NCBI RefSeq assembly: GCF_040605455.1
Contig: NZ_JBEXCV010000003.1
Coordinates: 1-64,000, forward strand
Origin: Embleya sp040605455
GTDB taxonomy: Bacteria; Actinomycetota; Actinomycetes; Streptomycetales; Streptomycetaceae
DNA length: 64,000 nucleotides
Direction of reading: 5' to 3'
Positions 45,290 through 54,020 of this stretch are shown one piece after another. The notes under the pieces were generated by a model that had not been told where the DNA came from, ran no database searches, and saw only the letters and a list, made by a program, of their open reading frames with translations. A program made the position numbers and the translations under genes. Position 1 is the stretch's first letter. Each line of letters begins with the position of its first letter.

Positions 45290-45308
45290 CTCTCCCGTTA
45301 CGGGAGAG
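45290..45308. promoter_or_regulatory. Palindromic operator of MerR type
   Basis: CTCTCCCG (45290-45297), a TTA centre and CGGGAGAG (45301-45308) form a perfect inverted repeat 29 bp before the MerR start. MerR-family sites are inverted repeats inside the promoter spacer; ACTCTCCCG-type arms are common for the drug- and stress-responsive branch. Autoregulation is likely. Confidence 0.65.
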
Positions 45309-45337
45309 GGCACCGTGGTCGGTCGGAGGTGATGAGG

Positions 45338-46222
45338 ATGTTCCTCGGCATCGGAGACTTCGCACGCGCCACGGGCCTGACCGTCAAGGCGCTGCGCTGG
45401 TACGACGAACAGGGTGTGCTGGTGCCCGCGGACGTGGATCCGCACACGCGCTACCGCCGCTACACGATCGGCCAACTCGAACAGGCGGGGCTGGTCCGCG
45501 CGCTGCGCACGGCCGGCGTACCGCTCGCGGCCATCCGCAGCGCGATGCGCGACGGCGGCTCCCCGCACGAGGCGCTGCGCGCGCGACGCGAGGCGGTCCT
45601 GGCCGAACGGGCGCGCGAGGATCGAGCCCTCGCGACGGCGGAGCGGGTACTCGCGGGCGCAGGTCTCGACTACGTCGTGCGCCTACGCACGACCCCGCCG
45701 CTGGCCTGGGTGGGCGTGGTCGAGTACGTCGTGCTGCCTGTGGGCGCCGACGCGGACCCGGTGGTCGCGGGCCCCGGCGGTGCCGTAATAGACGCCGACG
45801 CCGCGATCGAGGGTGCCTTGCTGGACCTGTACGCGAGCCTGCACGCGGACGGCCTCGCGCCCATTGGAGCGTTCTGGCTGGATCTGGGTCGACCCGCGGA
45901 CGACGCCGGCGCCGAGGTCGGGCTGTGTGTGCCGCTCGCCGCGCCGGTGCCCGAGGGCTGGTCCGTCCCCGGACGACGGACGATCGCCGGCACGCGCCAG
46001 GCCGGCCGCGAACTGACCACCGACCACGTGGTCACCGACGACGACCCCGACGACGGCACCGCCGTGCATCCGGCGTTCGCCGCGCTCGTGCGGGCCGCCG
46101 CCGAGCAGGAGTTGTCGATCGACCTGGGCACCCTGCGGCAGCAATGCCCGCGAGAGGTCGCGGGCGCCCCCGGGGATGCCAGCCGTACGGTGGTGGGACT
46201 GTCCGTCGACGTCGACGGATGA
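45338..46222 (+). CDS. MerR-family transcriptional regulator with effector-binding domain
   Basis: This 294-residue regulator has the MerR winged helix at 1-70 (FLGIGDFARATGLTVKALRWYDEQGVLVPA, then YRRYTIGQLEQA), a coiled linker (about 75-115) and a C-terminal domain of about 170 residues. The latter resembles GyrI/BmrR-type ligand domains by size and by the segment APIGAFWLDLG. ATG 45338 is chosen because GGAGG lies 8 bp before it; ATG 45332 would be too close. A palindromic operator stands upstream. It precedes hen1 by 133 bp on the same strand, but hen1 seems to have its own promoter, so a link to RNA repair is only possible. Confidence 0.85.
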   Translation: MFLGIGDFARATGLTVKALRWYDEQGVLVPADVDPHTRYRRYTIGQLEQAGLVRALRTAGVPLAAIRSAMRDGGSPHEALRARREAVLAERAREDRALATAERVLAGAGLDYVVRLRTTPPLAWVGVVEYVVLPVGADADPVVAGPGGAVIDADAAIEGALLDLYASLHADGLAPIGAFWLDLGRPADDAGAEVGLCVPLAAPVPEGWSVPGRRTIAGTRQAGRELTTDHVVTDDDPDDGTAVHPAFAALVRAAAEQELSIDLGTLRQQCPREVAGAPGDASRTVVGLSVDVDG

Positions 46223-46342
46223 GGGCGTAATCGAAAGCGCGATCGCAGATGCGACCGCAGGCGTGTCGGGGGACCTTCCGGAGGGCGTACCCGGAGGGTG
46301 CACACCGGCGAAAAGCTATCGTCGGCGACCGTGTGCCTGGCA

Positions 46343-46348
46343 CATAAT
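46343..46348 (+). promoter_or_regulatory. -10 box of hen1, giving a leaderless transcript
   Basis: CATAAT ends 7 bp before the GTG at 46356, so transcription should begin at or beside the start codon. No ribosome site is seen upstream of the GTG. No clear -35 could be identified. Confidence 0.4.
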
Positions 46349-46355
46349 CGGCCTG

Positions 46356-48146
46356 GTGTTCCTGACCATCGCAACCACTCATCAGCCCGCCACCGACCTC
46401 GGCTTCCTGCTGCACAAGCACCCCGGGAAGGCGCAACGGTTCTCCACGACCTACGGCGAAGCACACGTCTTCTACCCCGAGGCGGACGACGCGCGCTGCA
46501 CCGCGGCGCTGCTGCTCGACGTCGACCCGATCGCGCTCACGCGCGGGGTCAAGCGGGGCAAGAGCGCCAAGGGCTCGCCCGACCTGGCGCTCGCGCAGTA
46601 CGTCAACGACCGGCCCTACGCCGCGTCGTCGCTGCTCGCTGTCGCGCTCGGTACGGTCTTTCGTACCGCGATGCAGGGGCGCTGCGATGCACGCCCCGAA
46701 CTTCCGGCGATGCCGATGCCGTTGGAGATCGAGGTGCCCGCGCTGCCCGCGCGCGGCGGCGAGGAGATGGTCCGGCGGCTGTTCGAGCCGCTGGGATGGC
46801 AGGTGGCGATCGAGTCGATCCCGCTGGACCCGCGCTTCCCGGCGTGGGGTGAATCGCGTTATGTGCGGCTCGCGTTGAGCGGCACGATGCCGCTCGCGGA
46901 CGCACTGCGGCAGCTGTATGTGCTGCTCCCGGTCCTGGACAACGCGAAGCACTACTGGGTCGCGCCCGACGAGGTGGACAAGCTGCTCCGAGCCGGCGAG
47001 GGCTGGCTGTCCGCGCATCCGGACCGCGACCTGATCGCGAGCCGCTACCTCTCGCGCCGTCCCACCCTCACCCGCAGCGCGATGGAGCGCCTCGCCGAGA
47101 TCGACGAGACCGCGCCGGAGAACCTCGACAACGCGATACCGGACGACGCCGGCGAGGATGCGGAGGCGGGCGAGGACTCGGGTGCGGTCGCAGGCGTGAC
47201 GCCGGCGGGTGTGCCTGCGAGTGTGGGGTCGGTGGCGACCGAGGGTGTCGCACCTGCGCGTGCGGCCGCAGGCATCGTGGCTGCGGGTGTGACCGAGGGA
47301 CCTGGGGGTGCGGTCGCGGCTGCGCCTGCGGGCGTGGGTGCCGTGCCTGCGACCGAGGTCCTCGCGAATGCGCCGGCGACCGTCGACGTGGCGGTCGCCG
47401 GCGAGGGCGCGGGTGCGGACGAGCGACCTCCGACGCTCGCCAGGCAGCGACGGGACGCGATCGTGGCGGCCCTGCGGGCGGCCGGGGCCGAGCGCGTGCT
47501 CGACCTGGGCTGCGGCGACGGCAAGTTGATTGGGGCGCTGCTCAGGGAGCCGCGCTTCCGCGAGATCGTCGGCGTCGACGTGTCCACCCGCGCGCTTACC
47601 ATCGCCGAGCGCAAACTCAAGCTCGCCCGGATGTCGGAACGGCAGCGCGATCGCGTGCGGCTGATCCAGGGTGCACTCACCTACACCGACAAGCGGCTCG
47701 TCGGCTACGACGCGGCCGTGCTGTGCGAGGTGATCGAGCACCTGGACGAACCGCGCCTGCCCGCCCTGGAATACGCCGTCCTCGGCTCGGCCCGGCCGGT
47801 GACCGTCGTGGTCACCACGCCCAACGTCGAGTACAACGTCCGCTACGCCCCCGAGCAAGAGGGCGGCGAGGGCCTCGCGGCCGGCGCCATGCGGCACGGC
47901 GACCACCGCTTCGAATGGGACCAGGCCACGTTTCGCGCGTGGGCCGAGAGGGCGGCGGCCAAGTACGGCTACGCGACCCGATTCGAACCGGTCGGCGAGG
48001 TCGACCCCGAGGTCGGCCCCTCGACCCAGATGGTCGTGTTCACCCGTACCGAGAGCGAAGTTGCCGGCATCCCGCACGCCCGCGACACACCCGCACCCGC
48101 ACCCATTCCCACCGCCAACGACGAAGGCACCGGAGCAACGGCATGA
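46356..48146 (+). CDS. hen1: Hen1, RNA 3'-terminal ribose 2'-O-methyltransferase
   Basis: This 596-residue enzyme marks the 3' end of cleaved RNA with a 2'-O-methyl group during Pnkp-Hen1 repair, so that the rejoined RNA resists re-cleavage. The N-terminal Hen1 domain (1-250) begins FLTIATTHQPATDLGFLLHK, typical of bacterial members. The methyltransferase has VLDLGCGDGKL near 380, the Mn-ligand motif CEVIEHL near 459, TTPNVEYN and RHGDHRFEW. Between the two lies a 90-residue Ala/Val/Gly-rich linker (about 265-355), clearly longer than usual (most relatives are 450-500 residues). The stop overlaps pnkp by 4 bp. Confidence 0.92.
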   Translation: MFLTIATTHQPATDLGFLLHKHPGKAQRFSTTYGEAHVFYPEADDARCTAALLLDVDPIALTRGVKRGKSAKGSPDLALAQYVNDRPYAASSLLAVALGTVFRTAMQGRCDARPELPAMPMPLEIEVPALPARGGEEMVRRLFEPLGWQVAIESIPLDPRFPAWGESRYVRLALSGTMPLADALRQLYVLLPVLDNAKHYWVAPDEVDKLLRAGEGWLSAHPDRDLIASRYLSRRPTLTRSAMERLAEIDETAPENLDNAIPDDAGEDAEAGEDSGAVAGVTPAGVPASVGSVATEGVAPARAAAGIVAAGVTEGPGGAVAAAPAGVGAVPATEVLANAPATVDVAVAGEGAGADERPPTLARQRRDAIVAALRAAGAERVLDLGCGDGKLIGALLREPRFREIVGVDVSTRALTIAERKLKLARMSERQRDRVRLIQGALTYTDKRLVGYDAAVLCEVIEHLDEPRLPALEYAVLGSARPVTVVVTTPNVEYNVRYAPEQEGGEGLAAGAMRHGDHRFEWDQATFRAWAERAAAKYGYATRFEPVGEVDPEVGPSTQMVVFTRTESEVAGIPHARDTPAPAPIPTANDEGTGATA

Positions 48147-50743
48147 CCCACGACGCGAGCGCCCGCCGTGCATTGACCATGCCCGACCTGTGCCTGGTGG
48201 TCCTGATCGGCACCACCGGCGCGGGCAAGTCGACCTTCGCCGGCACCCACTTCAAGCACACCCAGGTGCTGTCCTCCGACTACTTCCGCGGACTGGTCGC
48301 CGACGACGAGAACGACCAGTCGGCCTCCGGCGACGCGTTCGAGCTGCTCCACCACGTCGCCCGGATGCGCCTCGCGTCCGGCCGGCTGACCGTGGTGGAC
48401 GCGACCAACGTGCAACGCGAGGCCCGCGCGCAACTGGTCAAGGTCGCCCGCGACCACGACGTGTTCCCGGTCGCGATCGTGCTCGACATCCCCGAGGCCG
48501 AGTGCCAGGCACGCAACTCCGGGCGCCCGGACCGGATGCACCTGCCCCCGCACGTGATCCAGCGTCAGCACCGGGACCTGCGCCGATCGCTGCGTGGCCT
48601 GCAACGCGAGGGCTTCCGCAAGGTGCATGTGCTCACCGGCGTGGACGAGGTCGCACGCGCCGAGATCGTGCACGAGCGCCGATACAACGACCTGAGGCAC
48701 CTGACCGGCCCGTTCGACGTGATCGGCGACATCCACGGCTGCCGCGCCGAGTTGGAATCGCTGCTGGTCGAACTCGGCTACGGGATCACCCGCGACGAAG
48801 CGGGGCGACCGGTCGACGCCGCACACCCCGAGGGCCGAACCGCCGTTTTCGTCGGCGACCTGGTCGACCGCGGACCGGACACCCCGGGCGTACTGCGCCT
48901 GGTGATGGGCATGGTCGGTGCCGGGCACGCGCTGTGCGTGCCGGGAAACCACGAGAACAAGCTGGTGCGAGCGCTCAAGGGCCGGCAGGTCAAGACCACC
49001 CACGGACTCGCCGAGTCGCTCGAACAATTGGCGTCGGAGAGCGAGGAGTTCCGCCGGGAGGTGGTCGACTTCTGCGAGTCCCTGGTCAGCCACTATGTGC
49101 TCGACGAGGGCCGACTCGTGGTGTGCCACGCGGGGTTGCCGGAGAAGTACCACGGTCGGATGTCCGGGCGCGTGCGCAGTTTCGCCCTGTACGGCGACAC
49201 CACCGGCGAGACCGACGAGTACGGCCTGCCGGTGCGCTACCCGTGGGCCGACGAGTACCGGGGCAAAGCGACCGTGGTCTACGGCCACACGCCCACGCCG
49301 CGTGCCGTGTGGGTGAACAACACGATCTGCCTGGACACCGGCGCGGTGTTCGGCGGCGACCTGACCGCGCTGCGCTGGCCGGAGCGCGAACTGGTCGCGG
49401 TGCAGGCCGAACAGGTCTGGTACGAGCCGGTGCGACCGATGGCCTCACAGGCCCCGGGCGGCCGGGACGGGCGCACCCTCGACCTGGGCGACGTGCTCGA
49501 CCTGAGCTCCGGCGGGGTCGGTCGCCGGCATGTCGAGACGGCCGGCGCGGGCATGGTGACGGTACGTCAGGAGAACGCGGCGGCAGCCCTGGAGGTGATG
49601 AGCCGGTTCGCCATCGACCCGCGCTGGCTGGTCTACCTGCCGCCGACGATGGCGCCGTGCGCGACCAGCACGCTGCCGGGGCTGCTCGAACATCCCGCCG
49701 AGGCGTTCGCGCAGTTCCACGCGGACGGGGTTACCGAGGTGATCTGCGAGGAGAAGCACATGGGATCGCGCGCGGTCGCCCTGGTGTGCCGGGACGAGGC
49801 CGCCGCGCGCGAGGCGTTCGGTGTGGACGAGGGGATGGGCGCGGGCGCGGTGTGGACCCGTACCGGGCGCGGCTTCTTCCCCGATCGGGCCACCACGGAC
49901 GGCTTCCTGGACCGGCTGCGCGCGGCGATCGACGCTGCGGCCCTGTGGGCCGAGCTGGACACCGACTGGTTGCTGTTCGACGCCGAGTTGATGCCGTGGT
50001 CGGCCAAGGCGCAGGAACTGCTGCGGCAGCAGTACGCCTCGGTGGGTGCCGCTGCGACCTCTGCGCTGCCGGTCGCCGGCGCCGCGCTGGCGCGTGCACT
50101 CGAACGCGGCATCGACGTCGGCGAACTGGCCGACCGCATCACGGGCCGTGAGGGCAACGCGCACGCCTTCGTCGATGCGTACGGCCGGTACTGCTGGGAG
50201 ACCGACGGCCTCGCGGGGCTGCGCTTCGCGCCGTTCCAAGTGCTCGCCGGGCGCGGCGGGTCCTACCTGGGCCGGGACCACGCATGGCATCTCGCGCTCG
50301 CCGACCGACTGGTGGCGGCCGACCCCTCGGGGCTGCTCGCCCCCACCGGCCGGCTGATCGTGGACGTCACCGACGACAAGCAGGTCGCGGCCGGCGTCGA
50401 GTGGTGGACCGAGCTGACCGCCGCCGGAGGTGAGGGCATGGTGGTCAAGCCGCTCGCCGGCGAGGCCGCGCGGGTGGCGAACCGGCGGGTGCAACCGGGG
50501 GTCAAGTGCCGGGGCCCGGAATACCTGCGGATCATCTACGGCGCCGACTACACCGAACCGGTGAACCTGGAGCGGTTGCGCAATCGTGGTCTGGGCCACA
50601 AGCGCTCGATGGCGCTGCGTGAGCACGCGCTGGGCACCGAGGCGCTGGACAGGCTGGCGGCCGGCGAGGCGTTGTGGCGCGTGCACGAGGCGGTTTTCGC
50701 CGTCCTCGCGCTGGAATCGGAACCGGTGGACCCCAGGCTCTGA
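48143..50743 (+). CDS. Pnkp, polynucleotide kinase-phosphatase-ligase
   Basis: This 866-residue protein repairs broken RNA with Hen1. A 5'-kinase domain lies at the N-terminus (P-loop GTTGAGKST near 22-30). A calcineurin-like 2',3'-phosphatase follows, with metal motifs GDIHGC near 194, GDLVDRGPD near 238 and GNHEN near 270. A C-terminal RNA-ligase-like adenylyltransferase carries the nucleotidyl lysine in EEKHMGSR near 537. The length matches bacterial Pnkp. ATG 48143 overlaps the hen1 stop; another ATG at residue 13, just before the kinase fold, is possible. RNA cuts from ribotoxins are the expected substrate. A 13-bp hairpin ends the operon. Confidence 0.93.
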   Translation: MTHDASARRALTMPDLCLVVLIGTTGAGKSTFAGTHFKHTQVLSSDYFRGLVADDENDQSASGDAFELLHHVARMRLASGRLTVVDATNVQREARAQLVKVARDHDVFPVAIVLDIPEAECQARNSGRPDRMHLPPHVIQRQHRDLRRSLRGLQREGFRKVHVLTGVDEVARAEIVHERRYNDLRHLTGPFDVIGDIHGCRAELESLLVELGYGITRDEAGRPVDAAHPEGRTAVFVGDLVDRGPDTPGVLRLVMGMVGAGHALCVPGNHENKLVRALKGRQVKTTHGLAESLEQLASESEEFRREVVDFCESLVSHYVLDEGRLVVCHAGLPEKYHGRMSGRVRSFALYGDTTGETDEYGLPVRYPWADEYRGKATVVYGHTPTPRAVWVNNTICLDTGAVFGGDLTALRWPERELVAVQAEQVWYEPVRPMASQAPGGRDGRTLDLGDVLDLSSGGVGRRHVETAGAGMVTVRQENAAAALEVMSRFAIDPRWLVYLPPTMAPCATSTLPGLLEHPAEAFAQFHADGVTEVICEEKHMGSRAVALVCRDEAAAREAFGVDEGMGAGAVWTRTGRGFFPDRATTDGFLDRLRAAIDAAALWAELDTDWLLFDAELMPWSAKAQELLRQQYASVGAAATSALPVAGAALARALERGIDVGELADRITGREGNAHAFVDAYGRYCWETDGLAGLRFAPFQVLAGRGGSYLGRDHAWHLALADRLVAADPSGLLAPTGRLIVDVTDDKQVAAGVEWWTELTAAGGEGMVVKPLAGEAARVANRRVQPGVKCRGPEYLRIIYGADYTEPVNLERLRNRGLGHKRSMALREHALGTEALDRLAAGEALWRVHEAVFAVLALESEPVDPRL

Positions 50744-50763
50744 GGCCGCGTCACCTGTTCGCA

Positions 50764-50803
50764 GCAAGGGCGGTATTCGTGCCGGCGCGGATACCGCCCT
50801 TGC
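50764..50803 (+). terminator. Hairpin terminator of the hen1-pnkp operon
   Basis: GCAAGGGCGGTAT (50764-50776) pairs perfectly over 13 bp with ATACCGCCCTTGC (50791-50803). It lies 21 bp after the pnkp stop. Confidence 0.85.
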
Positions 50804-51016
50804 GTACGTGATTGCCGGAAACTTTCGGGTATGTCGCTTCAGTGCCCAGTGCCGATCGAGGCGGGTCGAAGGTCCCGTGTCGATCGGTCCGAGTGTCGTC
50901 GCAGGTCGTGACCTGTGTCGGAGGTTCGCTCCCGACAGCGGGTGCAGGATCCTCATGTGGTGGAAAACGGAGCCGAACACAGGCGCCGGGCCCCCTCGAC
51001 ACACGGAGGAGCAGCG

Positions 51017-52444
51017 ATGAGCCAGGCGGTGGATCCCCAGGCCCCGACGGCGTCAACCGCGGCCGAACCCGTGGCGGGCGACGCCTCGCAGGGCACCCTC
51101 GGGCTCCCGCAGGCGACCGCGCTCGTGGTCGGCGGCGTCGTGGGCACCGGGATCTTCCTGCTGCCGGCGACCCTCGCCAAGTACGGCACCATCAGTATCC
51201 TCGCCTTTGGCCTGGTCACCGTCGGCGCCCTGGCGATCGCGACGATCTTCGGCAGGTTGGGCGCACGCACACCGGCGGCCGGTGGGCCCTACGCCTACGC
51301 CCGCGAGGCGTTCGGCGAATTCCCCGGATTCCTGAACGCGTGGTCGTTCTGGATCACCGCCTGGGCCGGCAACGCCGGTATCGCGGTGGCCTGGGTCGGC
51401 TACGTGAACTACTTCCTGCACTGGGACTCCGAACCGGGCAAAATCGCGATCGCCCTGGTCGGCCTGTGGATCCCGGCCCTGATCAACCTGTCCGGGGTCA
51501 AGAACATGGGCCTGTTCCAGGTCGTCACCACCGTGCTCAAGTTCGTTCCGCTGATGTTCGTGGCCATCGTCGGGCTGTTCTTCATCAACAGTGGCAACTT
51601 CGGCGAGTTCAACGCGAGCGGCAAGAGTTTCCTCGGCGCACTGCAGGTCTCCGCGGCGCTGGTGGTGTTCGCCTACTCGGGCATCGAGGCCGCGTCGGTG
51701 GCCTCCGAGAAGGTCAAGGATCCCGAACGCAACATCGGCAGGGCCTCGATCTACGGCACGCTGGCATGCGCCGCCGTGTACATGCTCAGCACGATCGCGG
51801 TGATGGGCAACGTTCCGCGAGCCGAACTCGTCGACTCCTCCGCCCCGTTCTCCGACGCGCTGAACAACATGTTCGGCGGCGGCGTCTGGGGCGGCATCAT
51901 GGCCGCGATGGCGATCGTCTCGGGCATCGGGGCGCTCAACGGCTGGACCATGCTGTGTGCGGAGATGCCGTACGCGGCGGCCAAGGACGGCGTATTCCCG
52001 CGACCGTTCGCCTCGGTCAGTCGGGCGGGCGTGCCCGTCTTCGGCATTCTGGTCGCCACGGTCTTGACCTCGGTGGTGGTCGCGATGAACTACCTGTGGT
52101 CCGAGGACGCCTTCGAGACGATCCTGCTGCTGGCCACCGTCACCACCGTGATCCCGTACCTGTTCTCCGCGTCGGCGCAGCTGTTCTGGCTGGTCACCCG
52201 CGAGCGCCTGGTCACCCACGCGGCGCCGGCCAAGGACCTGACCATCGCCGGCGTGGGCTTCCTGTTCACCCTGTGGATGGTCTACGGCGCGGGCTCGGAC
52301 GCGGTGCTCAAGAGCCTGATCATGTTGCTGCTCGGCATCCCCGTCTACATCTGGGTCAAGGCCTCGCGCGGCGAATACGGCCCAGGCGGCACGGAGGCGA
52401 CGAATGTCGAGGTCGAGCACGACACCGTGGACGTGCGCGAATAG
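51017..52444 (+). CDS. APC-family amino acid antiporter, probably arginine/ornithine (ArcD-like)
   Basis: This 475-residue membrane protein has about twelve helices. Early motifs (ATALVVGGVVGTGIFLLPATLA near 34-55, GGPYAYAREAFGEFPGF near 91-107) are those of basic amino acid/polyamine antiporters of the APC family. The cytosolic ends are short and the last 25 residues are acidic. It begins the arc block, directly upstream of arcA, arcB and arcC. The classical role is to exchange arginine for ornithine in the deiminase pathway, and that role is inferred from position. The ATG follows GGAGGAG. Confidence 0.85.
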   Translation: MSQAVDPQAPTASTAAEPVAGDASQGTLGLPQATALVVGGVVGTGIFLLPATLAKYGTISILAFGLVTVGALAIATIFGRLGARTPAAGGPYAYAREAFGEFPGFLNAWSFWITAWAGNAGIAVAWVGYVNYFLHWDSEPGKIAIALVGLWIPALINLSGVKNMGLFQVVTTVLKFVPLMFVAIVGLFFINSGNFGEFNASGKSFLGALQVSAALVVFAYSGIEAASVASEKVKDPERNIGRASIYGTLACAAVYMLSTIAVMGNVPRAELVDSSAPFSDALNNMFGGGVWGGIMAAMAIVSGIGALNGWTMLCAEMPYAAAKDGVFPRPFASVSRAGVPVFGILVATVLTSVVVAMNYLWSEDAFETILLLATVTTVIPYLFSASAQLFWLVTRERLVTHAAPAKDLTIAGVGFLFTLWMVYGAGSDAVLKSLIMLLLGIPVYIWVKASRGEYGPGGTEATNVEVEHDTVDVRE

Positions 52445-52664
52445 CGGCGCGCGCTCCCGGCGTGCGTCGTACCCCTCGGAACCGGAAACACCATCCGCAG
52501 ACGGAAGCGAAAGCGGAGCGGAAGCAAAAGCGCAAGCGCAAGCGGCACCGAGCCGGAACCGAAAACCAGAACCGAAACCACCGCCGAAAGCACCACCGAA
52601 ACCAGGTCCGGTCCCGATGGCCGGAAAGCACACCGCAGTTCGAAAAGGTCAGGAGGACCATTCC
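52445..52664 (+). other. Repeat-rich spacer between antiporter and arcA
   Basis: This 220-bp spacer has a run of GAAGCG-, AAGCGC- and GAACCG-like hexamers (about 52505-52610), A-rich against its surroundings. Frames through it encode only Lys/Arg-rich low complexity and have no start signal. AGGAGGA at 52651-52657 is the arcA ribosome site. Confidence 0.6.
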
Positions 52665-53891
52665 ATGGGGTTCCACGTCGAGTCGGAGACCGGTCGCCTC
52701 AAGCAGGTGATCCTGCACCGCCCGGATCTGGAGATGAAGCGGCTGACCCCGACGAACAAGGACGAGCTCCTGTTCGACGACGTGCTGTGGGTCAAGCGGG
52801 CCCGCGAGGAGCACGACGGCTTCGCGGACGCGCTGCGCGATCGTGGCATTCGCGTCCATCTGTTCACCGACCTGCTGCGCGAGACGCTCTCCGGCGAGCC
52901 GGCCGCCAAGAAGATGGTGCTGGACCGGGTCTTCGACGAGCGCGAGTTCGGTCTGCTGGCAGTGGACGAACTGCGCGTTCTGTTCGAGGGCTTCGACGCC
53001 AATGAACTGGTCCGCTACCTGGTCGGCGGCATCACCAAGCGCGAAATCCTCGAGTACATGCAGGAGCCGCACAGCGTCGCGTTCCACACCATGGACGTGG
53101 ACGATTTCGTGCTCAAGCCGCTGCCGAACCACATCTTCACCCGCGACACCTCGTGCTGGGTCTACGACGGCGTCGCGGTGAACGCGATGATGATGCCCGC
53201 CCGCCGGCGCGAGACCGTGCACTTCGAGGCGATCTACAATTACCACCCGAATTTCGCCAAGGGTGACTTCAACGTATGGAACCCGGGCCAGAGCAGTTTC
53301 CCGGCGACGATGGAGGGCGGCGACGTCCTGGTCATCGGCAACGGCGCCGTCTTGGTCGGGATGAGCGAGCGGACCACCCCGCAGGGCGTCGAGGCGCTGG
53401 CCCGTGCACTGTTCAAGCACGGTTCCGCGACGAAGGTGGTCGCGCTGAACATGCCGAAGAAGCGCGCGTTCATGCACCTCGACACGGTGATGACGATGCT
53501 CGACGGCGAGACGTTCACCAAGTACGCCGGCATGGGCATGCTGCCGTCGTACACGATCGAACCGGGAGAGCACGAGAAGGAACTCAAGGTCACCGACCAC
53601 CCGGCCCACGACATGCACAAGGCGATCGCGAGCGCCCTGGATCTGTCCGACATCCGGGTCCTGGCCGCGACCCAGGACGTGCGCTCCGCCGAGCGCGAGC
53701 AGTGGGACGACGGCTGCAACGTGCTGGCGGTGGAACCAGGCGTGGTCTTCGCCTACGAGCGCAATGTGACCACGAACACCTACCTGCGCAAGAACGGCAT
53801 CGAGGTGGTCACCATCCGCGGCAGCGAACTCGGTCGCGGTCGTGGCGGGCCGCGCTGCATGAGTTGTCCGGTGGAGCGCGAGGCCGTCTAA
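52665..53891 (+). CDS. arcA: Arginine deiminase
   Basis: This 408-residue enzyme converts arginine to citrulline and ammonia. Guanidino-modifying motifs are present: FTRDTSCWV near 161-169, the Glu/Asp motif MEGGDVLVIGNG near 216-227, FMHLDTVMT with the catalytic His near 270, and the catalytic Cys 398 in GGPRCMSCP. The length is normal. A strong AGGAGGA ribosome site precedes ATG 52665. It is followed by arcB (129-bp gap) and arcC, so the pathway is complete and yields ATP from arginine. Confidence 0.95.
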   Translation: MGFHVESETGRLKQVILHRPDLEMKRLTPTNKDELLFDDVLWVKRAREEHDGFADALRDRGIRVHLFTDLLRETLSGEPAAKKMVLDRVFDEREFGLLAVDELRVLFEGFDANELVRYLVGGITKREILEYMQEPHSVAFHTMDVDDFVLKPLPNHIFTRDTSCWVYDGVAVNAMMMPARRRETVHFEAIYNYHPNFAKGDFNVWNPGQSSFPATMEGGDVLVIGNGAVLVGMSERTTPQGVEALARALFKHGSATKVVALNMPKKRAFMHLDTVMTMLDGETFTKYAGMGMLPSYTIEPGEHEKELKVTDHPAHDMHKAIASALDLSDIRVLAATQDVRSAEREQWDDGCNVLAVEPGVVFAYERNVTTNTYLRKNGIEVVTIRGSELGRGRGGPRCMSCPVEREAV

Positions 53892-54020
53892 CCTGGCGGT
53901 TTGCCGATCCGTGCGACCCGTCCGAGCCTACGACCGATGCGTTGTGCGATTCGTCCGTGCGACGTCTCGCCCGACCATTTCGCGGGCCTTTCGATCCCGT
54001 CCGAAAAGAAGCCTGGAGCC

